Assembly: GCF_014648175.1 (NCBI RefSeq)
Contig: NZ_BMQP01000014.1
Span: forward strand, 124,001 to 188,000
DNA: 64,000 nucleotides
From: Planobispora rosea
GTDB lineage: Bacteria; Actinomycetota; Actinomycetes; Streptosporangiales; Streptosporangiaceae
Direction of reading: 5' to 3'
The translations under genes were made by a program, and so were the position numbers. The notes beneath the pieces are model-generated. The model had not been told where the DNA came from, did no database searches, and was given only the letters and a program-made list of their open reading frames with translations. Shown here in pieces: positions 45,263 to 54,284 of the stretch (position 1 is the first letter of the stretch; every line of letters begins with the position of its first letter).

Positions 45263-45910
45263 ATGACCTTCGCCATCCGGACCGCCGCCACCCGCATCGA
45301 CATCCGCACCCACCGCCTGGTCCTGGGCGCCGCCGCAGCGGCGGTCCTGGCGGCCGCCGGCGTGGTCTACGTCCACCTCGACGCCGTCCCCGAGGACTCC
45401 GCCGGGAGCCGGCCCCGGGTGACGGCCGCGGATCTGCTGAACGTGGCCGAGCAGCAGATCGGGATCACGGAGAACGCCGCCGGCGGCGGCACCAAGTTCC
45501 ACTCCTGGTACATGAGCTCTCCCCGGGTGCAGGAGACCATCGCCCGCGACGGCGGCAGCGTCGCCGGGTACGCCAACGCCCCCTGGTGCGAGATGTTCGT
45601 CTCCTGGGTCGGCGAGCAGGTCGGCCTGCGGCCCACCGTCGGCTGGGACGCCTACACCGTCACCCACGCCCAGTGGTTCAAGGCCAACAAGCGCTGGGGC
45701 GTCCAGGCCGAGCCGGGCGCGGTCGTCTTCTTCGACTGGGACGGCGGCAGCGACCTGTCCGGGATCGACCACGTCGGCTTCGTGAAGAGGGACAACGGCG
45801 ACGGCACGATCACCACGATCGAGGGCAACACCGGCAACGGCAAGGTCGAGCAGCGGGTCCGCCCGAAGTCGCAGGTCGTCGGGTACGGCTACCCGCGTTA
45901 CGCCTCCTGA
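45263..45910 (+). CDS. Exported CHAP-domain peptidoglycan hydrolase
   Basis: This 215-aa protein has an N-terminal hydrophobic segment (about 19-38) that can act as a signal anchor or signal peptide, followed by a CHAP domain. Catalytic Cys109 is in NAPWCEMFVSW, His170 is in IDHVGFV and a Glu/Asn follows in IEGN (187-189). CHAP enzymes cut peptide bonds or the amide bond in peptidoglycan and act in the cell wall. The long structured leader suggests regulation after transcription initiation. Confidence 0.87.
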   Translation: MTFAIRTAATRIDIRTHRLVLGAAAAAVLAAAGVVYVHLDAVPEDSAGSRPRVTAADLLNVAEQQIGITENAAGGGTKFHSWYMSSPRVQETIARDGGSVAGYANAPWCEMFVSWVGEQVGLRPTVGWDAYTVTHAQWFKANKRWGVQAEPGAVVFFDWDGGSDLSGIDHVGFVKRDNGDGTITTIEGNTGNGKVEQRVRPKSQVVGYGYPRYAS

Positions 45911-45984
45911 CCCCGGGGGCGGGCGTCTGCGGCCGGCCGTGCTCGGCGGGCCGCACGCGGTGCGATCCGGCCGATGCGGGCCGA

Positions 45985-46005
45985 GGGCCCGGACGAACCG
46001 GGCCC
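45985..46005. terminator. Bidirectional hairpin terminator
   Basis: GGGCCCGG (45985-45992) pairs perfectly with CCGGGCCC (45998-46005) around the 5-nt loop ACGAA. It lies between the convergent CHAP gene and glycosidase gene. Confidence 0.75.
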
Positions 46006-46045
46006 CGGCCGCTCAGGGGCGGTGACGGGAGACCCCCGCCCGCCG

Positions 46046-48097
46046 CTACCGGGTCGTGCAGACCGTCCCGTTGAGGGTGAAGACGGCGGGCAGCACGTTC
46101 GGGCCGCTGTAGTTGCCGACGAAGCCGATCGTGACCGACCCGCCGGTGGGCAGCGAGCCGTTGCCGGCTTCGTTGACGACCTTGACCTCCCGCCCGTTCT
46201 GCGTCCAGACGGCGCTCCAGCCGCTGCCCAGGCTCTGCCAGGCCCGGGGCCAGCCGAAGGTCAGGGTCCAGCCGTTGATCGGCGCGCCGTGGTTGGTGAC
46301 GTCGATGGAGCCGACGTAGCCGCTGGCCCAGTCGGTCTGCTTGGTCAGCCGTACCGAGCAGGAACTGGAGGCGGGCGTGCCGGTCGTGAACGTCAGCGGC
46401 GCGGAGGGCGCGGAGGCGCCGCCGCCGCTGTCCCGTGCGATCACATTGACCGTGTAGCGGGTGCCCGGCTTCAGGTTGGCAGCGGTGAGCGAGGTGCCGG
46501 CGGTCTCGCCGATCTGCTCGCTGACGGCTCCGTTCTGGCGGTAGACCTCGTACTTCACGATCGGGCGGGCGCCGGCGGAGGCGGCGGGCCAGGTGATCGC
46601 GGCCGTCCTGTCCGTCACGTCCGAGGCCGCCGGCTGTCCCGGCGCGCCCGGCAGGTCCGCCTGGGCGGAGGCGGGGCGCAGGATGACCGTGGTCAGCGAC
46701 AGGGGCGGCAGCGTCCGGCTGGTCGCGCTGCCCGTGGCCGACGTGGTGATGCTCGTGGCGCCGTTGGTGTGGGTCAGCACGGTGGGGGCCCCGGACGCCG
46801 GGCTGAAGCCGGAGTAGTCGATCGCGACGGGGTAGGACGTGTCGGACGACGTGTTGATCAGCAGGACCGCGAGTCCGCCGTCGGAGCGCCGTACGGCGTG
46901 CGCGGCGACCTTCGCCTGGTCGGTCGCGGCGCGGATGAACCGGTCGCCGGGGCGGGCGAACCTGCTCACCATCTGGAGCGCGTAGTACGGCGCGAAGGGC
47001 GTGTTGAGCGCCGGTTCGCAGACGCTGCCGTCGGCGGTGCACGTCCCGCTCGACAACAGGCCGAAGTCGCCGTAGTCGGTGTGCCCCTCGACCTGCGTGA
47101 CCTTGCCGATGCCGTTGCGGACGTTCCACCAGTCGACGGTGAACACCCCGCCCGCCAGCAGCGTCGCGTAGGCGTCGGCGGCGGCCAGCGCACCGGGCTG
47201 GGTGTTCGTGCCGTTGCTGCTGCTGCCGGTGTTGAACTCGGTCATCGCGATGCCGACCCGCTCGGAGCCGGCCCCCACGTGCTCGGCGATCTGCCGGCGG
47301 ACGAGGTCGAGCATGTCGGGAATGCGCGCGGTCTTGTCCAGGGCGCCGGGATACCAGTGCAGGATCACGAAGTCGATCTTCTTTCCGGCGGTGGACAGGA
47401 CGACCTCGTTCCACGTTCCGGCGTCGCCCTCGGCGACCAGCGCGTCGGGCCATTCGGCCGGGGTGGTCAGCACCGCGCCGATCTTGATGGTCGGGTCGAC
47501 GGCCTTCATCGCGTCGGAGTAGGCCACGACGTGGCGCGCGTACTCGGCCGGGCTCTTGTCGGCGTGGTCGTCCGCCTCCCAGGCGGTGCCGTAGTGGCCG
47601 TTGCCGTAGTTCTCGTTGCCGATCTCCCAGTACTTGACGCCGTAGCCCTTGGTGACGTTGGCGTGGCGTACCCAGGCCGCCGCCTCCTCGGCCGTGCCGG
47701 TGCCGTAGTTGGCGGTCACCATCGGCTGCGCCCCGGTGCGCCGTACGCCGCGCATGAAGGTGTCGAAGTCGGTGTCGGGGGCGACGTAGCCGCCGGGAGC
47801 GGTGTGGTCGGCCCAGTGGTAGATGTCGGAGTACGAGCCGCCGGGATAGCGCAGCAGCTTCATGCCCGCGTCCTTGAGCAGATCGGCGGTCGCGTCGGTG
47901 CCCAGGTTGGCGTCCCAGATCGCGTGGTTGGTGCCGATGCCGGTCTCGGGGACGGTGGCGAGCGCGGCGCGGGCGTTGACGGTCACCGTGACCGGGGCGG
48001 GGTCATCGGCGTGGGCTGGGGGGACGTGCAGGACGGCCAGCGTCAGCAGGACGGCGGACGTGGCCCGTGACAGGGATCGTGACAGGGATCGCGGCAT
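46046..48097 (-). CDS. Secreted clan GH-A glycosidase with FN3 and CBM2 (arabinofuranosidase-like)
   Basis: This 683-aa protein has a signal peptide (about 1-30, ending PAHA) and a TIM-barrel catalytic domain with acid/base EIGNE (Glu162) and the probable nucleophile in MTEFN (Glu287). A beta-rich domain, an FN3 domain (about 480-570) and a C-terminal CBM2 with paired Cys and conserved Trp residues follow. The two-Glu pattern and the layout fit clan GH-A enzymes such as GH51-type alpha-L-arabinofuranosidases; I cannot fix the family. The CBM2 would anchor it to cellulose. ATG 48097 is chosen for its signal peptide and the upstream GAGGTG site. Confidence 0.85.
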   Translation of the reverse strand: MPRSLSRSLSRATSAVLLTLAVLHVPPAHADDPAPVTVTVNARAALATVPETGIGTNHAIWDANLGTDATADLLKDAGMKLLRYPGGSYSDIYHWADHTAPGGYVAPDTDFDTFMRGVRRTGAQPMVTANYGTGTAEEAAAWVRHANVTKGYGVKYWEIGNENYGNGHYGTAWEADDHADKSPAEYARHVVAYSDAMKAVDPTIKIGAVLTTPAEWPDALVAEGDAGTWNEVVLSTAGKKIDFVILHWYPGALDKTARIPDMLDLVRRQIAEHVGAGSERVGIAMTEFNTGSSSNGTNTQPGALAAADAYATLLAGGVFTVDWWNVRNGIGKVTQVEGHTDYGDFGLLSSGTCTADGSVCEPALNTPFAPYYALQMVSRFARPGDRFIRAATDQAKVAAHAVRRSDGGLAVLLINTSSDTSYPVAIDYSGFSPASGAPTVLTHTNGATSITTSATGSATSRTLPPLSLTTVILRPASAQADLPGAPGQPAASDVTDRTAAITWPAASAGARPIVKYEVYRQNGAVSEQIGETAGTSLTAANLKPGTRYTVNVIARDSGGGASAPSAPLTFTTGTPASSSCSVRLTKQTDWASGYVGSIDVTNHGAPINGWTLTFGWPRAWQSLGSGWSAVWTQNGREVKVVNEAGNGSLPTGGSVTIGFVGNYSGPNVLPAVFTLNGTVCTTR

Positions 48098-48160
48098 CGG
48101 CGCACCTCGCAGTGGACAGCGGCATTCACTCGACGCCCCCCCTGACCCGGAGGCACCATG

Positions 48161-48189
48161 ATCATGGGCGGTCTCCCCATATCCGTCAA
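48161..48189 (-). promoter_or_regulatory. Promoter of the glycosidase gene
   Basis: On the minus strand TTGACG (48189-48184), a 17-nt spacer and CATGAT (48166-48161) make a fair housekeeping promoter about 65 bp before the ATG. Confidence 0.4.
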
Positions 48190-48195
48190 CCGGCG

Positions 48196-48208
48196 GTGAA
48201 ACTTTCAC
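48196..48208. promoter_or_regulatory. Palindromic operator upstream of the glycosidase gene
   Basis: GTGAAA-C-TTTCAC is a perfect 13-bp palindrome just upstream of the predicted -35 box. Its GAAA-N-TTTC core resembles motifs reported near xylanase genes of Streptomyces, so it may link expression to plant polysaccharides. Confidence 0.5.
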
Positions 48209-48391
48209 TCCGGCCGGCCGGCTCCGCTCCCATGGCGGATCCGCACCGGGCCGGGACCCTGCGGGACGGCGGGCGGCGGCCACGGTGCTGCACGCCCGCG
48301 GCACCCGCCCCACCACCGGGTGCCGCGGTTCCCGGCCCGTCCCGGCCTTCAAGATCGCAAATTTTCACCCGGGAGCACTATACTTCGCGAT

Positions 48392-48997
48392 ATGTCGGGT
48401 GATCTGGTGCCGGAGCGCCGTGACCTACGTGTCTCCCATGAAGAACGCGACGAGGTCGTGGAACAGCTCAGGGTCGCCGCGGGCGACGGCCGCCTCACGA
48501 TGGACGAACTCGGTGAGCGGCTGGAGGTGGCATTGGCCGCACGCACGTACGGCGAGCTCGAAGCGCTCCTGCGGGACCTGCCGCCCGCGCTCGCGGCCCC
48601 CGCCGCGGCTCCCAAGGAGCTCATCCAGCTGAAGACCGGCAGCGGCCAGATCCGGCGGGACGGGGTGTGGACGGTACCGCGCCGCATGGAAGTGGAGATC
48701 AGCAGCGGGTCCGCGGTCATCGACTTCACCCAGGCCGTCATCACGCAGCGCGATCTGGACCTCTCGGTCTCGGTCGGCAGCGGCCAGGTGCTGCTGATCG
48801 TGCCGCCCGGCGTGGCGGTGGACGTCGACAGCGTCACGGTCCGCAGCGGCTCCGTCCGACAGCGCGTGCAGCTCGAACCCGGAACGCCGATCAAGTTGCG
48901 GATCACCGTGTCGGGCTCGGTGAAGAGCGGAAACATCCTCGCCCGGCGACCGCGCCGCGGCTTCTGGGACTGGCTGCGCCGCCGTCCGCTCCCCTGA
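48392..48997 (+). CDS. DUF1707 domain protein
   Basis: This 201-aa protein begins with the DUF1707 motif (about 6-58: LRVSHEERDEVVEQLRVAAGDGRLTMDELGERLEVALAARTYGEL), a small helical domain common in actinobacteria. A beta-rich region with repeated valine strands follows (SVGSGQVLLIVPPGVAVDVDSV, similar to LiaF/adhesin-like folds). It has no clear membrane segment. The basic C-terminus (RRPRRGFWDWLRRRP) may bind nucleic acid or membrane. TATACT (48379-48384) ends seven bases before the ATG, which suggests leaderless expression. Its function is unknown. Confidence 0.85.
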   Translation: MSGDLVPERRDLRVSHEERDEVVEQLRVAAGDGRLTMDELGERLEVALAARTYGELEALLRDLPPALAAPAAAPKELIQLKTGSGQIRRDGVWTVPRRMEVEISSGSAVIDFTQAVITQRDLDLSVSVGSGQVLLIVPPGVAVDVDSVTVRSGSVRQRVQLEPGTPIKLRITVSGSVKSGNILARRPRRGFWDWLRRRPLP

Positions 48998-49014
48998 GCG
49001 ACCGCGCCGCGGGG

Positions 49015-49599
49015 TCAGGAGACGAACCCGCTCGTGTCGAGGTCGATCATGGGGCCGTTCGCGTCCCACATCCACCAGCGGCGCGGGTCCGGCTCCCCGT
49101 GATGCGACCAGCAGCTGATCAGCACCTCGTCGCGCCCGTCCCGGTCGTAGTCGCCTGCCCGCACCGGCTCCGCGTAGTGCGTGAAGCCGTCGGCGGGGCA
49201 GGAGAACGGGCCGAGTTCCCGCTTGGCGGACGGGCCCTCGGTGAGCAGCTCGACCCGGCGGCCGTTCCGGAACACCAGATCGTCCTCGCCGTCGCCGTCG
49301 ACGTCCCCGGCGGCGGGCCACTCTTCTGTGATGCTCTCGATATCGGGCACCGGGACCGCCGGTGAGACGCCGTCCGTCACCGGTCCGCCCGCCCCGCCCC
49401 AGACGAGGCGCACCGGACGGGCAGGCGAAGATATCTCACGTCCGTTGGACGTCCGGGGCCGGCTCTTCGGTTCAGGACCTTTCCGGAATTCCGGATCGTT
49501 CGTGTCCCTGCGGGTTCCGGCCGGCGATCCGCCGTGCGGGAGAGACACAGACCGAGGGTTGACGGCGGCCTGAGCGCATCTGGCAGGCTTCGTAACCAT
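49015..49599 (-). CDS. FG-GAP repeat protein, start uncertain
   Basis: The C-terminal half has two FG-GAP/VCBS-type calcium loops (GDVDGDGEDDLVF and GDYDRDGRDEVLIS) and a Trp-rich end. There is no signal peptide, unlike most such proteins. The only ATG with reasonable length overlaps the start of the divergent gene at 49598 and has no ribosome site. Internal GTG codons are possible starts. It may be a remnant of a larger secreted repeat protein. Confidence 0.4.
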   Translation of the reverse strand: MVTKPARCAQAAVNPRSVSLPHGGSPAGTRRDTNDPEFRKGPEPKSRPRTSNGREISSPARPVRLVWGGAGGPVTDGVSPAVPVPDIESITEEWPAAGDVDGDGEDDLVFRNGRRVELLTEGPSAKRELGPFSCPADGFTHYAEPVRAGDYDRDGRDEVLISCWSHHGEPDPRRWWMWDANGPMIDLDTSGFVS

Positions 49600-49975
49600 G
49601 TCCATGGATGTCAGGTACAACCCCGTTGTCGGATGGGTTTTCATCGTCCTGGGTTGCGTGGGGGCGATTCTCCAGATCTGGCTGCTCCTCCTCGGAAGCT
49701 TCTCCGTCTTCGTCATCTTCTCGGTGTTCTGCCTGGTCGTCGGCGTCGTCCTGCTCCGCAGGACGTACTTCTCCGTCTATCCCGGCGGTGCCACGACGTA
49801 CGCCATGATCGGCCCCGCCAAGCGCGACTTCGTCGTGGACGACCGGCAGCCGCTGACGCTGGAGGGCGGCCGCCTGGTCATCCGCCTGGCGAACGGCAAG
49901 CGCAAGACGGTCGGCTCCCGCGCCATGTCCCGCTCCGCCGACTGGAAGGCCCTGGTCGCCGCCATGAACCGGTGA
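49598..49975 (+). CDS. Small membrane protein of unknown function
   Basis: This 125-aa protein has two hydrophobic segments close together (about 10-30 and 36-55) forming a hairpin in the membrane. A basic, beta-rich cytoplasmic part of about 65 residues follows. The layout resembles small actinobacterial PH-like membrane proteins, but I cannot name a family. ATG 49598 and ATG 49604 are both possible. Confidence 0.7.
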   Translation: MSMDVRYNPVVGWVFIVLGCVGAILQIWLLLLGSFSVFVIFSVFCLVVGVVLLRRTYFSVYPGGATTYAMIGPAKRDFVVDDRQPLTLEGGRLVIRLANGKRKTVGSRAMSRSADWKALVAAMNR

Positions 49976-50005
49976 GGCGGCCGGGGCCGGGCCGTACGGG
50001 GATGA

Positions 50006-50482
50006 TCAGGCCAGGGCGTACATCCGGATGGCGACGACGTCCCTCGCCGCCTCGCGGGCGAGACCGACGAAGACGGTCCGGGCGAGCCACCGGTGCGCCG
50101 GCGCGTCGGTACGGAAGGTCGGTGACGTGCGGTAGTACACGCCGGCCCGGGACACCTGGAGGTCGCCGTCGTACTGGTCGGGACTCTGGCCGTCCTCGTG
50201 GTAATAGCCGCGGTTGACGATGTCGATGACCGCGCCGTCCTCCGCCTGGATGAGATAGCGGGCGTCCAGTTCGCAGACGCGGCCGCGTGTGTTCGACCAG
50301 TCGCCGCCGCCCGGCAGGACGGTCCCGCGCAGCAGCGGGCCCTCGACCGTGCCGCCGACGATCGGGGTGAACTCGGTCCTCTCTCCGTCTCCGTGCCCGA
50401 TGTGCAGGGTGGGGGTGAGGTGGGCGCGGATCTCGAAGGCGAAGGTCAGGGCGGGGACGAACGGGGCCTGGGCGTCGGACAT
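50006..50482 (-). CDS. DUF3237 family protein
   Basis: This 158-aa protein has the DUF3237 layout: an early beta strand (PALTFAFEIRAHL), GGTVEGPLLRGTVLPGGGDW, LDARYLIQAEDGAVIDIVNRG and a late YYRTSPTF. Members form beta-barrels of unknown or lyase-like function. ATG 50482 is preferred over upstream in-frame starts that run through a DNA repeat. It lies downstream of the CocE-type hydrolase gene and may share its pathway. Confidence 0.85.
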   Translation of the reverse strand: MSDAQAPFVPALTFAFEIRAHLTPTLHIGHGDGERTEFTPIVGGTVEGPLLRGTVLPGGGDWSNTRGRVCELDARYLIQAEDGAVIDIVNRGYYHEDGQSPDQYDGDLQVSRAGVYYRTSPTFRTDAPAHRWLARTVFVGLAREAARDVVAIRMYALA

Positions 50483-50500
50483 CGTGGGCTCCTCGATGAC

Positions 50501-50579
50501 GTGCGGATATGGGGACGTGCGGATATGGGGACGTACGGGTGTGATGGCGTGCGGGTGTGATGGCGTGCGGATGGAGGAC
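50501..50579. repeat. 16-bp tandem repeat upstream of the DUF3237 gene
   Basis: Units GTGCGGATATGGGGAC (twice), GTACGGGTGTGATGGC, GTGCGGGTGTGATGGC and a shortened last copy follow each other without gaps. The array begins 18 bp upstream of the DUF3237 ATG, so it lies in its leader or promoter. Confidence 0.8.
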
Positions 50580-50624
50580 GCGCGGACATGGGGAGTCATC
50601 GGGGACGGATCCCCGGGGACGGCG

Positions 50625-52325
50625 TCAGGAGCCGCCGCCGCGGCGCTCGCGCGCCCGGCGGAGCTGTTCGGGCTGCCACCGGCCGATGCGCAGGCAGGAG
50701 GGACGGGATCCGCCCAGCGTGATCTCCCGGGTGACCGGTTCGCCGGGCGGGCCGCTCCACGGGTCGGCTCCGGCGGGGCACTCGGTGACGTACTCGGGGA
50801 AGTCGCTGCCCATGATGTCGAGCGCGAGGCGGTGCCCGGCGCGCAGCCGGTAGGCGATGTTCTGCAGGTCCACGACGGCTTCCTCCCCGCTCAGCGGCAC
50901 GTCGAGCCGGATCTGGCCCTTGGCGACGAGGAACGCGCCGCCGTCGGGCGTCACGTCCAGCAGGCGCGTGTGGACGTGCGCGCCGGCCGGGGCCGTGAGC
51001 CGCAGCAGCAGGGTCACGGTGCCGAGCAGGTCGGTGTCCTCGCCGACGGCGGGGCCGGTGAAGCGGAGCACGTCCTCGCGCCGCCCGATGGAGCTCAGGT
51101 CCGAGCGGTCGAACAGAGAGGCGAAGGGGTTCGCCCCGGCCGAGGGGACCGGGTCGGACGGGTCGTGGGTCCACCGCAGCGGGCTCTCCTGCGGCGGCGC
51201 CTCGGCGGTCAGGGCCGGGACGGGGTCCGCGGACAGGTAGTACTCCAGGCCGGACGCCTGCGGGGGCGGCCAGGCGTCGCTCTCGCCCCACCCGCCGTGG
51301 CAGACCTCGTAGCGCACGCGGGGCAGCGCCGCCAGGTCGCCGGAGCGGCCGAGGACGGCGTCGAAGAACTCGATCGCGGGGTCGAGGTACCGGGGCAGCA
51401 TGCGCTCCAGCGCGGCGGGGGCGGAGGCGTGGTCGTCGCGCGGGGCGACGGGGGCGTGGCCCAGCCAGTAGTTCTCGTGGTCGATGGCCTCCAGGCGGAG
51501 GTAGAGGCGCTCGGCCCACTCCGGCTCCCGCGACAGAGCGCGGACGTCGTGCCAGGACCAGACGGCGCAGTTGTCGAACCAGCCGATCGTGTACAGGACC
51601 GGGACGGGACGGCTCTCCAGCAGCGCCTTCACCGGGGGCGGGACGAACCGGGACTCGCCGGTGAACTCGGCGTCGAAGTTGGGCGAGCGCTTCCCGAGCT
51701 GCTCGAAGAACTCCTCGAACGCCGCCCGCAGCGGCCGGCGGCTCCAGTCGGGCGCCCATTCGTAGCGGTCGGCGTCCACGTAGTGGGAGGCGAAGTAGAA
51801 CTTGCGGGCCGTCTGCTCGACGTCCCGCGTGCCGTCGCCGTACTCCAGTGTCATCGAGAGCTGGGACCCCGTGACGCGTGGTGCGACGGCCTTCAGCGCG
51901 GGGTGGCCGCCGATGGCCGCGGCGATGGTCGTGTAGCCGTAGTAGGAGTCCCCCCACATGACGACGTCGCCGTCGCACCACGGCTGCCCGGTGATCCACT
52001 GGATCGTGTCACAGCCGTCGTCGGCCTCGTGGAGGCCGAACTCGGTCGCCCCCTCCGACCGGTACTTGCCCCGGACGTCCTGGACCACGACGTGGTAGCC
52101 CCTGGCCAGGAAGTAGCGGCTGATGACGGGCATGAAGCAGTAGACGCCGTTCTTGTCGTACGGCAGGCGGACCAGCACGACGGCGTTCGGTCGCGCCCCG
52201 GCCGGATCCGCCGCGCCGGCGAGGTAGACGTCGGCGGCCAGCCGGACTCCGTCCCGCATCGGGATCATGACCTGCTCGGCGTCCGGGGGCACGTCGCCCG
52301 GGCCTATCTTGCTGACGGTCAGCAC
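50625..52325 (-). CDS. CocE/NonD-family serine hydrolase (S15 X-Pro peptidase-like)
   Basis: This 566-aa protein has an alpha/beta hydrolase core with nucleophile Ser127 in GDSYYG (family GxSYxG), a helical cap and a C-terminal jelly-roll domain (about 330-550) typical of X-Pro dipeptidyl peptidases and cocaine esterase. It lacks a signal peptide. It is 55 bp downstream of the peptide ABC transporter on the same strand. A likely role is cleavage of an imported acyl ester or proline-containing peptide; the substrate is inferred from context only. Confidence 0.88.
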   Translation of the reverse strand: MLTVSKIGPGDVPPDAEQVMIPMRDGVRLAADVYLAGAADPAGARPNAVVLVRLPYDKNGVYCFMPVISRYFLARGYHVVVQDVRGKYRSEGATEFGLHEADDGCDTIQWITGQPWCDGDVVMWGDSYYGYTTIAAAIGGHPALKAVAPRVTGSQLSMTLEYGDGTRDVEQTARKFYFASHYVDADRYEWAPDWSRRPLRAAFEEFFEQLGKRSPNFDAEFTGESRFVPPPVKALLESRPVPVLYTIGWFDNCAVWSWHDVRALSREPEWAERLYLRLEAIDHENYWLGHAPVAPRDDHASAPAALERMLPRYLDPAIEFFDAVLGRSGDLAALPRVRYEVCHGGWGESDAWPPPQASGLEYYLSADPVPALTAEAPPQESPLRWTHDPSDPVPSAGANPFASLFDRSDLSSIGRREDVLRFTGPAVGEDTDLLGTVTLLLRLTAPAGAHVHTRLLDVTPDGGAFLVAKGQIRLDVPLSGEEAVVDLQNIAYRLRAGHRLALDIMGSDFPEYVTECPAGADPWSGPPGEPVTREITLGGSRPSCLRIGRWQPEQLRRARERRGGGS

Positions 52326-52380
52326 GTGATGTCTCCGTGGTTCGAGAAGCGAGGGAATCAGTGAGGTCTCGACGGGGTCC

Positions 52381-53259
52381 TCAGCGCAGGTCGAGCGCGC
52401 GGCGGTCCTGAGCCACCCGGTCGAGGTCCCAGCCCGGCGAGGGGATCGAGTCGAGCAGCAGGCGGGTGTAGGGGTGCTGCGGGCTGCGCAGGATCCGCTC
52501 GGTCTCGCCGCGCTCGACGACGCGGCCGTGCCGCATCACGATCGCCGTGTCGGTGATGTAGCGGACGACCGCCAGGTCGTGGCTGACGAAGACGTACGAG
52601 ATGCCGGTCTCCCTGCGCAGCTCGTCCAGGAGGGTGAGGATCTGGGCCTGGATCGAGACGTCGAGCGCGGCGACCGCCTCGTCCAGCACCAGGACGCGCG
52701 GGGCGATGCCGAGCGCGCGGGCGATGGCGGCCCGCTGCCGCTGCCCGCCCGACAGGTCGCGCGGGAGCGACTCCCCCGCCCGGCCGCTCAGCCCGACCTG
52801 GTCCAGGAGCTCGCCGACGCGGGCCCGGTGCTCCTTGCGGGAGCCCGGCGCGTGCAGCCGCAGGGGTTCGGCGATGGACTGGGCGATGGTCTGGCGGGGG
52901 TCGAAGGAGCCGTACGGATCCTGGAAGATCATCTGGATCCGCCGCGCGTGCCGGAGGCGGGCGCGGCGCGAATGCCCCTCGACGACCTCGCCGTCGAGGG
53001 TGACGGTCCCGGAGGTCGGCTGCTCCAGGCCGGCGAGGATGCGGGCCGTGGTCGTCTTGCCCGATCCCGACTCGCCGACGATTCCGAGCGAGGCGCCGGG
53101 CATCAGCTCGAAGCTCACGTCGTCGACCGCGGTGAACCGCCCGAACGTCTTCACCAGGGACGTCACGCTCAGCACGGGCGTGTCCACGGCGCCGTCCGTC
53201 GTCACGGCGTCATCTGCGGTCGTGGGAACACCTGCGGTCACGGCGTCACCTGCGGTCAC
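52381..53259 (-). CDS. Peptide ABC transporter ATPase (OppF/DppF-like)
   Basis: This 292-aa ATPase has Walker A GESGSGKT (62-69), the Q-loop QDPYGSFDPRQ, signature LSGGQRQR, Walker B VLVLDEAVAALD and the H-loop SHDLAVV. SFDPR after the Q-loop and the C-terminal region are typical of the second ATPase of oligopeptide importers. A GTG at 53259 overlapping the stop of the upstream ATPase gene (GTGA) is preferred; a longer frame to 53337 would overlap by 82 bp. The N-terminus contains a VTAGDAVTAG duplication coded by a short DNA repeat. Confidence 0.92.
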   Translation of the reverse strand: MTAGDAVTAGVPTTADDAVTTDGAVDTPVLSVTSLVKTFGRFTAVDDVSFELMPGASLGIVGESGSGKTTTARILAGLEQPTSGTVTLDGEVVEGHSRRARLRHARRIQMIFQDPYGSFDPRQTIAQSIAEPLRLHAPGSRKEHRARVGELLDQVGLSGRAGESLPRDLSGGQRQRAAIARALGIAPRVLVLDEAVAALDVSIQAQILTLLDELRRETGISYVFVSHDLAVVRYITDTAIVMRHGRVVERGETERILRSPQHPYTRLLLDSIPSPGWDLDRVAQDRRALDLR

Positions 53260-54284
53260 GGGGTCACCTGTTCCGGGCGGAGGCACGCGACGAGGGACGT
53301 CCCGTGCGGGCGGTGGTCGGGTACGGTCTCGGCGCACTCGTCACCGGCCAGCGGGCAGCGGTCGCGGAACGAGCAGCCCGACGGTGACTCGGCGAGCGCT
53401 CTCGGGCGTCCCCTGATGGCTCTGATCTCGACCTTGTCGCCGTGCACGGACGGGCTCGCCTCGAGCAGCGCCCGGGTGTACGGATGCGCGGGCGCGCCGA
53501 AGAGGGAGGCGCTGGCGGCCTCCTCCACGATGCGCCCGGCGTACATGACGTAGACGCGGTCGCAGACGGCCGCGGCGAGGTCGAGGTCGTGCGTCACGAA
53601 GAGCATGCCGGTCCCGTGGGCCCGCTGCATCTCCTTCAGCAGCCCGACCACCTCGGCCTGGGTGGTGACGTCGAGGGCGGTGGTGGGCTCGTCGGCCAGG
53701 AGCAGCTCCGGCTCCGTCGAGAGCGCCCCGGCGATCACGACGCGCTGCAGCATGCCCCCGGAGAACTCGTGCGGGAAGCGCCTCACCGCGCCTCCCGGGT
53801 CGCGGATGCCGACCTGGTCGAGCAGGTCCAGCGCGCGCTCGGCGGCGGCGCGGGCGGGCACGCCGCGGGCCCGCAGCCCCTCGGTGAGGTAGTCGCCGAT
53901 GCGGCGGACCGGGTTGATCGACGCCCGCGGGTCCTGGAAGATCATCGAGACCCGGGTGCGCCGCAGCTCGCGCAGTTCCCTGCGTCCGGCGGCGAGCACG
54001 TCCACGTCCGAGACCGTGACGCCGCCGGTGGCGCGCGCGCCGCGGGGCAGCATGCCCAGGGCGGTCCTGGCCGTCAGCGACTTGCCCGAGCCGGACTCGC
54101 CGACCAGGCCGACGGTCTCCCCCCGGCCCACCCGGACGGTGACGCCGGCGAGCAGGGGGATCGCCCTCTCTCCCGTGCCGACGGCCAGGCTCAACTCCGA
54201 GATGCGGAGGGCGTCCCGCCGGTCCCCGGCTCCCCCGCCCGGGGCCTCCCTACGCGCGAGCGTCTTCTTCGCGAGCACCTTCAC
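53256..54284 (-). CDS. Peptide ABC transporter ATPase (OppD/DppD-like)
   Basis: This 342-aa ATPase has Walker A GESGSGKS, FQDPRASINPV after the Q-loop, the signature FSGGMLQRV, Walker B LLLADEPTTALD and THDLDLA. The C-terminal oligopeptide-transporter extension carries the cysteine motif GCSFRDRCPLA...C...C, as expected for a DppD-type iron-sulphur-like region. It overlaps the DppC-like permease gene by 4 bp. It pairs with the second ATPase to power uptake. Confidence 0.93.
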   Translation of the reverse strand: MKVLAKKTLARREAPGGGAGDRRDALRISELSLAVGTGERAIPLLAGVTVRVGRGETVGLVGESGSGKSLTARTALGMLPRGARATGGVTVSDVDVLAAGRRELRELRRTRVSMIFQDPRASINPVRRIGDYLTEGLRARGVPARAAAERALDLLDQVGIRDPGGAVRRFPHEFSGGMLQRVVIAGALSTEPELLLADEPTTALDVTTQAEVVGLLKEMQRAHGTGMLFVTHDLDLAAAVCDRVYVMYAGRIVEEAASASLFGAPAHPYTRALLEASPSVHGDKVEIRAIRGRPRALAESPSGCSFRDRCPLAGDECAETVPDHRPHGTSLVACLRPEQVTP

